A stretch of DNA of 64,000 nt from Ascaris suum (GCA_013433145.1 CM024173.1:4636101-4700100); one strand, 5' to 3'; positions 12,381-24,930 are shown, counted from the first letter of the stretch. The notes: generated by a model from the letters alone, not told the origin. Made by a program: numbers and translations.

Positions 12381-13681
12381 TTAACAGATTCCCGGTAGTG
12401 TTCGGAATTCACCGTCATCGCCCTCCGTGGAGGCCCCTTTCCTCAAGAGAATGATTCATTAAGTTTCAGGTCACTTGGCCCCCGTCGCCAAAACCTCTGC
12501 GCCCAAGCCTCCCGCTAGCTCACCTGTGGGTTTCTTCAACGATGAGGGATGTCAAGAAAGCTGGTCTTTCCTTCGTGTGCTCTCCACTGTATCGCAGGAA
12601 CATGAGGAAACTCTCTGAGGCAGTATGTTCGAGGGAGGCACACTAAAGGGAAATGTGACGAATAGTACTACTATAAAAAACAGTTTACTGTAAAAGAGGA
12701 TACTTAAATAGAGTGGGCAAATCGGGAAATATAGCGGATGACGGGACAGGTTGGAGTTGAACGAGTCAACACCGACACTTTAAAAAGAAACTCGCGCATA
12801 TGCATTCAGACAGTATCGGGATTTGACGGGACCGCAGATGGAAACTGAAGGAGGTGCTGCCGGAAAGTGCTTTCTCTCGAACTACGTCACTTCAAAAGGA
12901 CAATGTCCTTAGCAGCGGAAATTTGCAAAGACCACCATCGTATGCAAAGTGGAAAATGTGCCAACTTACAGGCACCGCAGTTTGCAGTGTTTGTGGAAAT
13001 TCGTTGAACTCAGTATTCGCGCACAACTTTATATTACAGTGGAGCAGAAGATATCACGTCTCAGGATAGCTTCTGCAAAAACCTTCCAACATTCTCTCCT
13101 TCATTCGAAATGAGTCCGCAAAGGAAAAGTCTTTCAACCTGATACCAAGAAAGATTACAGCACATCAAGCCAATAAATACTCCTCCAACTAATGGGAAAC
13201 ACGTTTCGAATAAACGGAGACGCCTCGAGCTTATTGAAACGTTGCCTGACAAGACCCCAAATGGAAACCTGTGCAGGTCACACTCTAACTCAAGGAAATG
13301 CCATCGCAGTCGCCAGAATCCCACATTCCGTTCGCAGCATAAAATCCGTTACTGTTTAACTGCGCAACACTTCAACATCAAGAATGTGAGCTCGCCCTTC
13401 GCACCTCTATTCCCCATCACTGCAGCCTACTTACCCGAAAGTAGCCAGCCTACTTACCGAAAGTAGTGCAACATTCCCGCAGTCATTCCTGAAGCGATCA
13501 CGACCAATTAGCGACACCTTTAAAGAAGTCCTGTGACATTTACATTGAGCGAGCGGTCAATGCATCTGGCACATTCACACCTTTTCAACTTTAGCCGCAG
13601 TTGTTGTATCGGAGCAGCTAACTTGAGAGCAGTGATATGCTGAACCGCAGTTTTTTGAAAAGGTGCCAATCCATCACGGCT
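12381..13681 (-). CDS. Possible minus-strand gene, unidentified short exons
   Basis: Reading right to left, exon-like segments with splice signals are 13681-13581 (begins SRDGLAPFQKTAV), 13245-13139 (contains CFPLVGGVFIGLMCC, a possible membrane segment), 13008-12970 (FNEFPQTLQTAVP, then a perfect GTAAGT donor), 12614-12524 (FLRYSGEHTKERPAF) and 12441-12381 (KGASTEGDDGE, ending in a stop). The + strand here is A/C-rich, so the minus strand is T/G-rich, as in the sense-strand introns elsewhere in the window. The last two exons join in frame, and so do the second and third. Two other junctions do not match in phase, so exons are missing or some calls are wrong. I recognise no family, and a decayed gene is possible. 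Confidence 0.25.
13423..13466. repeat. 22-bp tandem duplication
   Basis: Two adjacent copies at 13423-13444 and 13446-13466 share cagcctactta...ccgaaagtag, differing by one C. It looks like a recent slippage or local duplication. Confidence 0.85.
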
Positions 13682-13689
13682 CTGTAGGA

Positions 13690-16430
13690 ATGCGACACAG
13701 TAGAGTGACATGAACAATGCTATGACGGTCTCCTGATAAGAGTAGGCAGTTTCTCACTTCTACCTTCCTTGCCCTGTGAGGCCTGGATATCCCCGTACTT
13801 GTGATCGATTTTCTGGACGAAACCCTTCCCCCCTCAGGCATTTAGAGGTGCCTCGCTCCAGTGGGGACATGATTCATTCACGTCAGATGGCGAACCCCGT
13901 GCACCAGTCCGTAATTCCTGGCTAAAGTACTCTCGTTAGGTTTAAAAAAGGAAATTACCGGTTGGAGCTCTGCCGACTTGTCGATCAGCGGAGAAACGAA
14001 CCTCTTATTGACACTCACTGTGTTTTGGAGTATTATTTTACTGCAGATCATTGATCAAGCTCAACTGCAAAAAGCGCATGTCGTTTCCGCCTGCCCTCCT
14101 TGATGTGCTCTCCATTCGATTTTACATGGCCATTTTTCTTAGAAACTTTTACTCTTACATTTTCTTATTTATTAAACGGTTTGAAGAAAATCCAGGAGCG
14201 CGAATGTTCCCCTCCTTCACACAAACACAGATTACACGGCAACGGCAGCAACCAGCTGTTACAATTCCGACAGCCGGGTCAGTGATACGCCCGCAGTAAT
14301 CACAACATTTGCCAAATGCATTTGCTTTTAAATTCACCGCTCGCTAGACGTTCTTTTGCTATTCAATAAGCAAAGACCGATCGACTGGTTCACTTAAGAT
14401 TAGCTGTGGGAGTAAGTTTTTCGAGGAGTCTGACTCCGAAGTTGCCCGTTCACTGCTCCATCGGAACTTACCCGATGAACGAAGGGAGTTAATTGTGGTG
14501 AGGAGCTGTCAGAGGCGTTCGATTTTGAGAAACGTTCAAGTTAGATGCTTAGATTTGCTTTGTACTTTCAACGGTCTATTTGATAATACGGCACTCGACC
14601 GACCGGTATGATAAATTTAAGTTGAAGTGCTAATGAATCTACATAGAAATTCGGGCTTATATTTCGGTCCCCGTCTGCGATGCCGGCTTATTGTCCGGTC
14701 GAACATCAAAATCACCGACCAACACGATGAAATCTTACTCGCTGTGAATATGCAGACTTGTTTTATTTGGAAGTCAAATGCACAAGTGATCACCCAAATG
14801 CAAATTTAGTATGTAAGAAATTATTGATCCGTGAACGCACAAGTGGACGGATAGATGCGTGATGCGATTATAGCTGCCCCGAAGACCGCAAATATATCCT
14901 CTTGTCGCTGCAGGTCATCGCCGAATGGATCATTTCCCAGGAGGAGAGTTAATGAAGATGAAGAGCGATAGCTTGCATCAGCAATCAATTATGCACAAAG
15001 AACGTCTTTATTTTGCAATAAAGAAAGCATGGAGCACGCCACCGACAAAACAAACATAAAAACAGTAAAGACATCTGCAACCATAAAAACGACACGCAGT
15101 TGTGCGTTCAACTCCCCCCCCCCCCCCCCCCCCTCAAAAAAAAGGCAAAAAAAGCAGAAATGATGAGCAGCGGGAGCACGTGGAAATACAGATATCAATA
15201 TGCGAAAGCGAATTATGTTCAGCTAGTAATAACCGTCGAGCAGCGGATATCGCAGATCGCACTGCTCTGAGCGCCACTTAAAAGACGACAGGTAACCTGC
15301 CATAAGTAGATGACATGATGAAGAATTGGAGAAGGAAATAATATGGAGAGCAAATGAACTGAGGATGTTCGAGACGCATCGATATCACCAATGTTGGGTG
15401 GGAGAGAGTCTCGAGGGGTAGGAATTTAAAACATCTTCAATATGAAACCAGCGGTTCGTGTTGTAAAATAAAGACCGCTTCTGTTGAATACCACTCTAAT
15501 GAAGACCTACAGTTCCCTTCTTATTCACTGATCTCGGACCTAGACACCACCAGTGGAGACATGCTCCCCTAATTCCCTCTGTTCTGGTTTCTGCTGATCC
15601 GTCGCATTCGTATGTAAATTTTTAGCTGTACCTTGTGGTCTCGAAATGAAAGTAACATAATACAGTATATGAAGTGGTTCGTCTCGCAGCAGAAGTCAGG
15701 TCGTTTAATTGTACTATATAGTAACAGAATATCACTTCGGTGGGAGATGCCGTTTTTGGGGATCTAGTTCTTCCACTGTGAAGTCGATTTAAGGTTTTTC
15801 ATCCTTGAATCACCTGACGTCCCGCTTTTCCGTCATCAGTATGAGCCTGCTATGTGCCACAGTCAATGTTTTCTGCAGCACCCGAATAACCAATTTTGCA
15901 TCACGGTGATATATTCGCATTGCGTTGCTTGGTCGAAGTTTAGGCGCATTTTGCGGAAGCTTATATTTTCCTGGGGCGTTGTTCCGTAGTCGGTGTGGTT
16001 TGTGGGTTGCGGAATGCAGCGGTAAGATGGTTATGTTCAGAGCGCTCCGAGGAACGTCTTTTACTATAATCCGAATCGTTTGTTGGTCTAGTAACACGCC
16101 GATTTGAAGGGTTGTTTACCTGTGTAAGCGATACTGGAAGGGACTGTTAATGTAACTGAGAACGAGGATTATTGTTAACATCCGTTGACGTGCTGTTCTG
16201 TTGAAAAAGAGTTTTTTATTTGAAGTGATGCAAAGGTTCTCAGCTGATAGCATATTAACCTCGTTATTCAAGACCTTTGTCCGCATGGATGGTAATATCT
16301 TCGTTTAAAATTGTTTGAACTAATTGAGTTACTCGGCAGATTCTTTCATAGTCAGAAATCTGCTTCATAAAGCGACCTCGTTTGTGAAGTCGAATAACTC
16401 GAGAAGCATGCCAGAGCACGAGATGCGATG
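13690..16430. other. Stretch without a confident gene
   Basis: Contains a 20-C run at 15114 and many short open frames. One minus-strand frame at 14155-14337 is cysteine-rich (KCCDYCGRITDPAVG), but it has no convincing splice borders and was not promoted to a gene. Confidence 0.45.
15114..15133 (+). repeat. poly-C run, 20 bp
   Basis: Longest homopolymer of the C/G runs in the window: 20 uninterrupted C, followed shortly by an A-rich tract. Confidence 0.95.
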
Positions 16431-16437
16431 TGTTCTT

Positions 16438-16698
16438 TTATATTCCGCCTATCTGCCACTGGTTGTCAATATGAAGTGAAATTTGCAAAACAGTGGCAAT
16501 ATATTTGAACGAACCGACCACCCGTACAAGTTCTGCGCCAGAAATTTGTTTTTCCATGACCCGACAGGTGTAAAAATATATACAGATTTTAGCACCTCGA
16601 AAACATCTACAACTTCTTTCAAAGTTGGCGGTGGAAGGTGCCCTGCTATTTATATTATCACCATCAGATTTAACAGCTCTATCTTGAGCGCTTCTCAA
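16438..16698 (-). mobile_element. Weak reverse-transcriptase-like remnant (RTE type?)
   Basis: A minus-strand open frame carries GAELVRVVGSFKYIATVLQ. This resembles the segment after the catalytic region of RTE-like non-LTR reverse transcriptases (a polar strand, a VxxFKYLGSxL-like motif, then a charged helix). The neighbouring motifs expected on either side were not found, so this is at best a short decayed fragment and may be chance. Confidence 0.25.
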
Positions 16699-17015
16699 AT
16701 TGTTTCTCTAGCTCAACTACCCGATGTGGAGACAGACGAATACAAACATCCCGTAGGGGGGCAGCGTCGCTATGACACCGTTTTCTAAAATCTCGTGGTA
16801 ACTACATTATTATATACGGTGATCATCGTAGTTAGCTCTTTACCGATCTTCGAGGAAATATCTTTTGAGAGTACCAATTTTAAATTTCGTTTTTGTGTGT
16901 ATGTTATTCTTTGAAATTTACTTGTTTTCCGACACACCGTCATTAACAGTCAAGAGTCTTTTACTCGTCCTCCTTGAATAAAGTGCAGAGAGTAGAAAAC
17001 CCTTCTTATTTGGGA

Positions 17016-17031
17016 GGGGGGGGGGGGGGGG
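17016..17031 (+). repeat. poly-G run, 16 bp
   Basis: Uninterrupted run of 16 G about 0.7 kb upstream of the first visible RPS24 exon. Confidence 0.95.
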
Positions 17032-17697
17032 AGGGATGTGGAGAAGAGGGAGAACCTGTTGTCCCTCTTTTATCGCGTAGAACTGCATATCGTAACGTTG
17101 CATTTGACCACTCCAATGAGCACTGTTGTTGATGGTGTAACGTTGTTGCGTCGCCGCTTCTATTGGCCAGACGCCAGAAGACGGTCGATATATGTTTTTC
17201 GGTTGCGTTTTATAGACGTTTAAACATTATACTTCTTAATGCTGTACATTTGCAGGTTACTTTATCCGCAATTCGGCAACACTTGAAATGGTTTGTGCCT
17301 TGCGCATTTTATCGTTTTCCTCTCTAATATTTCATTTCTCACTCATGAGGGAGACACAGTGAAGAAGTAAGTTAGTCATATCAATTCGGTTGCCCACGTG
17401 TATTCTTATTTTTGAAGTGATCTGTTCATTATTTCAGCATGGCTGCGGCGTTATAGTTGAATAGGCTCACTTGGCGTTCAGACTGTAGCGACCAACTGTA
17501 TGATAGGTCGAGGTGAAATAAATGGCCTCTTTGAAAGTGCGTACAAATTACTTTCGCTGTTTTAATTTCGCATATGCCGTCAACATTGCTTTTAATCAAG
17601 TAGAGGTTATTAGATCTACAGGTAATCGTAAATTGTTTGGTGTTTGACAGTCGTGTGTGATGTCAAGGTAACGTTACTGGTTGTTTGGTGTTTTCAG

Positions 17698-20600
17698 GCT
17701 GATTCCGTGGTAACAATCCGCACAAGAAAGGTGATGACGAATCGTCTGTTGGCACGCAAACAGATGGTCAGTTTTCTTTCTCGTAATATTGTACATTCAC
17801 ATCTTTACCTCTCCATTCAGAGTTCGAGTAATTTTACACTCATGCAGTTTTTGTTTCGGCTTTTAAATGAAAAAAGTTTCCGGCGGAAATTCACAACAGA
17901 GATTTTGTTCCTGAAGTTGGCAGACCGTCAAGAAGCTTTAAAAAACAAGGCAGTTCATAATTCATGAATTGCAGTGACTCATAAATAGCTGATGTGCTTT
18001 TTTCACGAAGAAATTGTGATGTTATTGTTTTTTACTGTCTCGCCGTTTCGATAGGAATTTTTAGAGGTTTTCCATTTTTTCTGTGCTGATTTTAGGCGCA
18101 CAAATCACTAATTTCCCATTGGAAGTGTCTATTCGCCAAAGGTAAGGTGATTCATTAAGCGATAATCTCAAAAATGATTTCCGTTATGAAAAATCATCGC
18201 AAATTACCGCAGCAAAGTTTTTGGTACAAGAGCGTGAATTCTAGATTTGGCAGAATCGCCTTGGAAATGCTTCTTTATATCCCTCGTTTTGTCACATAAT
18301 CCTGTCATTATATGAATGAGGACCTGCTAAACCTTTTCATGGCGACACAGTCTGAACTGACCGTGCATTCGAAGGACCCGGGTGACCCCCTTTTCACTGA
18401 TACCTGGCGCGTTCTCATTTGGCTAGCCTATCGTTGCTTCTTCACGTATTTGGGAGATGTGGAAGAGTCTGATTTCAGAAGGAGGTATTTCGACATCGGT
18501 CAGACTCTACGGCAACGTTGAGTCTGTGCGTTTATGTTTGTGTATGTGTATCTCTGGCTGACCTTTTAGTAGTTTCAACTGGGAACCACTGAAATTAGGT
18601 TAATGAAATTTTGCCGGCACAATCTACCTCGCAGGATTGACAAGCAGCGTCAGAAAAGTATGAGCATTTAAAAGAACCAAGAAATCTGCATGAAGATTTA
18701 CACTAATTCGATTAACGCCTATTACACCAATCGATGGAGAAGAGCACCAGAGGAGGTGATACGATATGCACTTTCGCATCCTGCGTACCATATCAACCGA
18801 TTTGATGGGTTATCACCAAGAAAAAAAAACGCAAAAAAACCTTCATGTTCCAACCGAATCGACTCCATGTAAGTCAGGCGATCTAGAACGTACTCAAATT
18901 TTATGGCACTCAAAATTAGACTGACGTAAAGGATGGCGTGGGATTTCAACCTGTATTGAACCTCAAACATACCAAATATCTTAACGCTAGCTGCAGTGTT
19001 GCGTGAATTGAAGTTGTTAATTAGGCAGACACACATAGCTGTGCAAGGTGGGAATGTTGCTCTTATGCGCTACCTGCGGGATTTGCAGAAGTATATGAAA
19101 ATGAATCCTTGGGAAAATTTGTAGGTGCGATCGATTCATTCAAAATAAAGCAATCTCCTCACTTGCTTCATTATCTGCTGATAATTTATGAAAGTGGTTG
19201 GTGACATAATCGCAAAGCAAAAGTACGCATAGTGCCAGCTTCTCTAGCACGAAGTTTAAAGCTAACGATTTCATGGGCGCAACCCAGTTTCAATTAGTGA
19301 CATGCAAGGTGCACAGTTATTCGCGGAAGGAGGTGCAGTCGATAACAATTTTGCCATTTGCAGGTAGTCGATATACTTCACCCGAATCGAGCGTCCGTAC
19401 CAAAGACCGAGGTGAGGGAGAAGCTCGCGCAATTATACAAAACCACTCCTGACCTTGTATTTGCCTATGGATTCCGGTGCCAATTCGGTGGTGGTAAAAG
19501 TTCGGGCTTCGCGCTTATCTACGATACACTTGACTTCGCCAAGAAATTCGAACCGAAATATCGCCTTTTGAGGGTTCGTTTTTATGCACTCATGTAACAG
19601 ATTGTTTCTCATTAAGTTTTAGTTCATCGCCCAAATTCGCATTCCTTAACGCATTATCAGAATGCATCTGTATAAAGCATATTTGCCAACTTTACTAGCA
19701 TTTTGATTTTACGCGCTTTCACAAATTTGCTGTGTGAGGGTATGGCGATGCTGTGCCTGCTGATCCGGTAGCTTGAATTCAGGAAGCGTTGAAATGAGAG
19801 TTACGCAGCTTGGCGAGTATAATGTGCACTCTAACGACGTTCTACATCGTCCTTCACGTTGCTTCGTTTACTTCTGGAAGTTGTAGTTGTTTGAAAGTGC
19901 CAAAAATTTTGTGTGTATTTGGCATCGATTGGATCACAGAATTTTGGAGACTGTTTGTGTAAGTGATGTGATCGTATGGTTAATATCTTTTTTGCGAAAT
20001 GTGCTTCACTTATTGGTCAGGTGAGCAGGAATTGGAAAACGCTTATTGCGCCAGTTGTCCTGATGCGCTTTTCCACTCGTTTCTCACTCGCTTGATGTGG
20101 AGTGAAAACCTAATCGATATGAGGTGCACGCAAGTTTTATGTCTTTAAAATGTCTACAGCCTATTTTTAAAGGGAGATTTTCGATTGACGAGGTGTTACA
20201 TGAACGGGGGTCTTAGTTTCGTCTATGTTGAAATGATAAATTTATATCCGAGGTCCAATTCGTTAACGAACAGAGGGAACATTATATTTGCTGGTGGGAA
20301 CGATGGGTTTTGCAACTGTGAAATGCACCATGAGGTCAGATCGATTACAGCGATGCTGTAACGTTTCCGAATGATGGCTTGCGCATTCCTCGTCTAAGTG
20401 GGAAAGGGATATAAATTTACGAGGAGGAGATCGGTGGCTATGGGCATTCTAAGTGATTCATTTCTGAATCCTTTCAGTAGTTTTAGTGGCGAGACTTTCT
20501 GGCAATTCTTCATGCCGGAGAATTACCTTTACCTCTAAGTTGAACGCGTACGCATATCTAATACTATAACTCAACAGTTTTTCGCATTGGTTGTGTTTCG

Positions 20601-22178
20601 CTCTGCACTCCACGATGTTATCCTGTAGGATTTGAAGCGTTTGTTATTCAACAGACTGACCGTCTGTCGCGATTCGCTACGCCACTGGGCGAAAAGATAG
20701 GCGATCACAAGGCGGAATTGACGTTCCAAACCTGTGAGGCGACAGAATCCCCTTCGGATTTTCTTATTTCATCGAATCTGTAAGAGAGGAAATCAACGTT
20801 TCATTGTGAAAGTGCGTGCTAGAGGGGCTTTCTCTCGACTGCGTTGCGTTGCATTTGTTTGGTCTCAACTACAAGCGCAGCGTTGTACTATCTTCTTTTG
20901 CTTTCTCATAAAAGAGAGCCTTATGCCAATAACAAGTTAAACAATCTCCTCCACTGTCTTTCGCATTGGTCCATCACCTTCGATAAAAGTTTCTATGGTT
21001 GAAAGGTACCGAAAAGTTTGTTTGCATTGGTGCGGTTGGTGTTATTCTACACCGGCTAAAAAAGAGCTTCATGTGATCGTGTGGTCAGTGGGACTGAATA
21101 AAATGTGAACGTTGTCGAGGGATGTTATATTTTTGGTGGAGGTGCGTTAAACGGGCTGATTTGATATACGCGATTGTAAAAGCAAATATCCTGGCAGGAC
21201 CTTTTCGATTCTTTTCATTCGTTGAAGCGTTGATGAAATGTTTGACGGGCTGAATAAATCCATGTTCCATAATTCAGCCCAGTGAGCTGTCATGCTGCAT
21301 AAATGCTGCTTGGGCAGCGACGGAAACAATCCACGACATCCATTCTTTTGTGCCGACGATCAATTTTATAATTAATTCCTTAATAAGCAAGTGGTTTTTG
21401 ACTTGGGCGACCCCTCCCCATCCCTTCCCCTCGATGTTTTGTGACAGTTTTGAGTGGTCGTATGCCTACAGGAGGAGATCGGTTGAATGCTATGGATTAT
21501 GCTGGTCAAATTTCATCGGGGACTTTCAGGTGTAGTGAATTGAAGCTGCCCAGTATGAGGGTGGATAGGCACATGTGCGATTCCTTGAAATGCTTTTTGC
21601 AAAAAGCGCATATTAGATTGAATGTGTGTTAAAGAAAGTGATTGCTCCATTCGTCTGTCGTGCCCTTCCGATTACAGCGATGCCTTTCCGTGTCTATCTG
21701 TCTGTTAGGCAGTTTCACTCAGGAACCTTTGCTACGAAGTTTGACGTCTGCTTTAGACCGATCGCTAGCACGACTTATGATGCATAAGCCTGAGAAGAGA
21801 TTATGGGCATTTGACGTGCCGAGAAGTTCACGTGTATTCCGTAATGGAATGGGTCACAGCACAGAAAGAATAGCGAGGCTTACTTGTAGATTATTGTAGA
21901 TGGTCGACTGAGTTCAAAAAATTAGATCTTTTGCCGCGTTTCGTTTGTTGTTTGATGGCAATTTGCGATAGTCGCTTCTATGGTTGGGAAGGGGGGAGGG
22001 GAGAGAACTGCAAAACGCATATTGTGCATGCAAAAGCGCATTACAAAAAAGGACGTTTTTGCAGCAGAATCCAGTGAAATCGGAGAAAGCAGGTCGGAAG
22101 CAGCGTAAGGAGCGCAAGAACAGGCAGAAGAAGGTGCGAGGCACCAAGAAGGCGAAGGTTTCAGCCGCAAAGAAATAA
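17698..22178 (+). CDS. rps-24: 40S ribosomal protein S24 (eS24)
   Basis: RPS24 is a small-subunit ribosomal protein. Exons 17698-17766, 19364-19573 and 22065-22178 join in phase 0 and give 130 residues without the initiator Met; the family is about 131. Conserved blocks are [18 protein letters not shown] (exon 2), [20 protein letters not shown] and [20 protein letters not shown] (exon 3), and [18 protein letters not shown] with a lysine-rich tail (exon 4). The reading begins ADSVV, so the ATG must sit at the end of an upstream exon; vertebrate RPS24 also splits directly after its ATG. Candidate ATG/GT junctions are at 16289-16291 and 17132-17134, but neither is proven. The introns (1.6 and 2.5 kb) are long for a ribosomal protein gene. 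Confidence 0.96.
18096..18141 (+). other. Cassette-like exon inside an RPS24 intron (possible poison exon)
   Basis: This 46-nt segment is flanked by a good 3' splice site (gctgattttag) and a near-perfect donor (AAAG/GTAAGG), inside the intron between RPS24 exons 17698-17766 and 19364-19573. Its length is not a multiple of three. If included, the frame shifts and meets a TGA about 30 codons later, near 19450, more than 100 nt upstream of the last exon junction. That arrangement would make the transcript a target of nonsense-mediated decay. No transcript evidence is available here. Confidence 0.35.
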
Positions 22179-22810
22179 TTGAGTGCGAGCACTGTTTCCC
22201 GTTGACGTTGTTGTGTTTGCATAAAAATATTGTTTGTTTTCGTGGTTGTTCACATGAGCTTGCTTGTTGTGCAGCTTCATCTCAGGCTACATTCTATTCA
22301 TCTTCTTCGTTTCTTTTCTGGTGCTTACGCACTCAGGTAAGAGGTTCACCTTGCATTATACGGCTTATGGTATTCGTTAATTGAGGACAAGGGGACGTCG
22401 TTGGTCGCGACGTGCAGCTCTTGCAACCTTATTTGCTGTGATTCAGACAATACTTTTAGTGCCACGATTCAGGTGTACTGTGTTCGGAAGTGTCGAGATC
22501 GGCACTAAGCTCAACCTTCTTGCATTTCCAAGCACTGTGGTAACAAAGGTTTCTCGAAGGTTTTGGAATTTTGTTTTTCCGCAGTTATAAGGCAGGGCGA
22601 GTATAAGTGCGGTATTTGGAACATCGTCTCCAAATATTGTTTCGAACGTATCTATAGTTCAGAGCTCCGTTATTTCAAAATGACAGCAATCTGAATGTAT
22701 TGAGTGAGACAAAAGATTGCAGGAATGAGTCCTCCAAGACTTGTTACAACTTTGTAGCGCCTGGATTTCCTTCTGGCTAACATAGGCGAGGATATTTAGG
22801 TGCTCAGGAA

Positions 22811-23640
22811 GTGCCCTCGCGTTCGTATTTAGAACATGTCCAACAAAACGTTTCCGCCAGCATTATGAGTAGTACCAAGCTGTTTGCTGACGATCTCAAA
22901 ATTTATCGTTCATTGCATGATCCCACCTACGAATTCTGGAAAGGGATGTGGATGCGGTCGCCAATTGGTCGAACCGGTAGTAAAATGTTTGCTGTGGAAG
23001 ATGTGATATGTTTCTTGTTAACTTTCGACGTCAAAATTTTCCGCAGGATAGGAGGTGATGTGATCTCCACTACGGATGATTTCGAGATCTTATTATTGCA
23101 GTCGACTCCTAATTTTAACTGAGCGTGCGGTGTTCTACTGTTGCTAACATTTCTTCAAAACAAACTGTATTATCCGAGCTTTCCAGCACAGATGTATTCA
23201 GCGTTATCAAAGTGAATTCACCGCATACTGCCGACCCTTTTGGAAGACCGGGTTCCTCCTATGTGGTCCCCTTATTCGCTTTCTGATGTCAGGTTGCTAG
23301 AGCATGCCCAGAAACGCTTCACCTGCCTCGCTTTTCACAAGGCCTACCATGGTCCATACCAGCCAAATTACATTACCAGGCTTAAAATCCTTAACATGGA
23401 GTCATTGAAATAGCGCAGGCTTGATTTTGATTTGATTCTTTGCTGTAGAATTGTGTTCAGCTTTTCCGTTATCCCGCTAACGGAAATATTTCAATTTGCC
23501 CCTCCTCGAAATCGACATGGGATCACTACGATTAGCGTTCTACATGGGAATCTGAGATCTGCTGCTCGCAGAAGTCGTTAATGCACTCGTTCCTTCAGCA
23601 ATTAAACTGCAGTTGAATCGCTTCGAACTACAGACCATTG
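22811..23640 (+). mobile_element. Degenerate LINE fragment (CR1/jockey-type reverse transcriptase)
   Basis: Several frames read in order as parts of a non-LTR reverse transcriptase. First comes the catalytic segment KLFADDLKIYRSL (22880-22920). A one-base frameshift follows, then VDAVANWSNR (~22953-22980). Next is the later region MWSPYSLSDVRLLEHAQKRF (~23260-23315), then LKILNMESLK and RRLDFDLIL (~23380-23440). Last is the C-terminal motif EVVNALVPSAIKLQLNRF (~23571-23630). Stops and frameshifts between the blocks show it is dead. It is 5'-truncated, as expected for LINE copies, and lies just downstream of RPS24 in the same orientation. Confidence 0.85.
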
Positions 23641-24833
23641 CTGCTCTCTTGTATTAATTGTCCACTCGTCTGCGTTGTGTTTTTGCGAAAGGTGCTCCTT
23701 GCTGTCCATATTCACATACTGTCATATGTTTTCCCATTTCGGGAGGAATGAGTTTTGGCGCGCGTATCTCGAAGTTTTTGATTATTGGTTTGAAAATGAG
23801 CTCAGCGCGTCTGATGGGTTTTTCAGTCATTCAACATATTTCACCTCACGAAATGCACTAATAGCACAGTAACAGTGTAGGTCACTTTAATGTATCGCTA
23901 GTAGGGTCCAAAGAAGAACTCATTGGCCTCGGTTGTTTGTGAGTGCAAAGGTAGCATCTTTCATAAAGCGGTACAGGTGGTGTTAGAACACGAAATGATC
24001 GGTGATATCATACGCCATATTCAGTTTATAGTGTCTGCTGTTCGGCTTTACTTGAGCGTAAATCGCGTATGATCGTTTGTTGTTCCACTCTGAGCAGCTT
24101 CACTGTTGTCTGCATAGTTTTCGGCATTTTGTGCACCAGGTGATTTTTTGATGATGACACCAGATCACAGGTCATTTTTTGTTCGAGAGGAGGACTAAGG
24201 GTTTATGCTCAATCATTTGGTGTAATGGGCATTCATGGAATCGATGAAATGCATTCGGAAAGTACAACAGTCACCTTTCCGAACAGAGCAGCACGATCCT
24301 CGAGCGCTGAGCATTATGTGTGGAGCTCGCAGAGACATTAACTTTTGAGGAGTTTGATTTTGGCCGGCACAGCGTTGAAGTGAATTCTCCTCACGAATTT
24401 ATTAACGCTTTCGCGATGCATTATAGAACATTAGAGGGGTGGTTGAGATTGGCTTGAGGGCACGAAGGCGTAGCCTGTTTCAAGCTCAATATGCAAATCG
24501 TGCAGGAGCTTGCCTGAGTTTCGCTACTATCTGGTGTTAGTTTTATGAACACTTACAGGAAATTTGCATGACGAAACTAGCAAACGTCTGCTCGAAGCAC
24601 AACTATCTGACTGTCCAGTAGGTGTTAATTTGAGGGCGAGAAGTCGTTGCTTAGTGGGCTATATTCTTTTGTTTTCCCATGCCACCATGTTTTTGCTCGC
24701 CAATTTTGCTATCGCATTTGCTGTTTATAGATGTTGATTAAGTTCTGAAGTAGGCTGCGATGTGTGAACTTGTTTGAACGTTGATATGCCCGCATTTGCA
24801 AGTATTTATTCTAAGCGAGTTGATGCAATGCAG
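23641..24833. other. Intergenic stretch, nothing recognised
   Basis: Between the LINE relic and the orphan exon at 24834. T-rich on the + strand, with no convincing exon, RNA gene or repeat. Confidence 0.5.
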
Positions 24834-24930
24834 GTAATAGCAATAACAACGCTAGTATTGTCATCGGAGACGCGGTAGAGGTGGACGATGTCTTCGAGAA
24901 TTCAGGTCCAGCTCGAGGATATAGCGCGTT
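24834..24930 (+). CDS. Orphan exon of an unidentified gene
   Basis: A clean 3' splice site (gatgcaatgcag) is followed by 97 nt open in only one frame (NSNNNASIVIGDAVEVDDVF, then ENSGPARGYSA) and a consensus GTGAGT donor. The composition is acidic and protein-like. An exon-like piece at 25011-25067 (TKHPLRIDTAEELQNRMK) follows 80 nt later, but its best frame does not fit this donor's phase. It could be the 5' part of the unidentified gene further right, part of another gene, or an upstream SSNA1 exon. No family is assigned. Confidence 0.4.
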
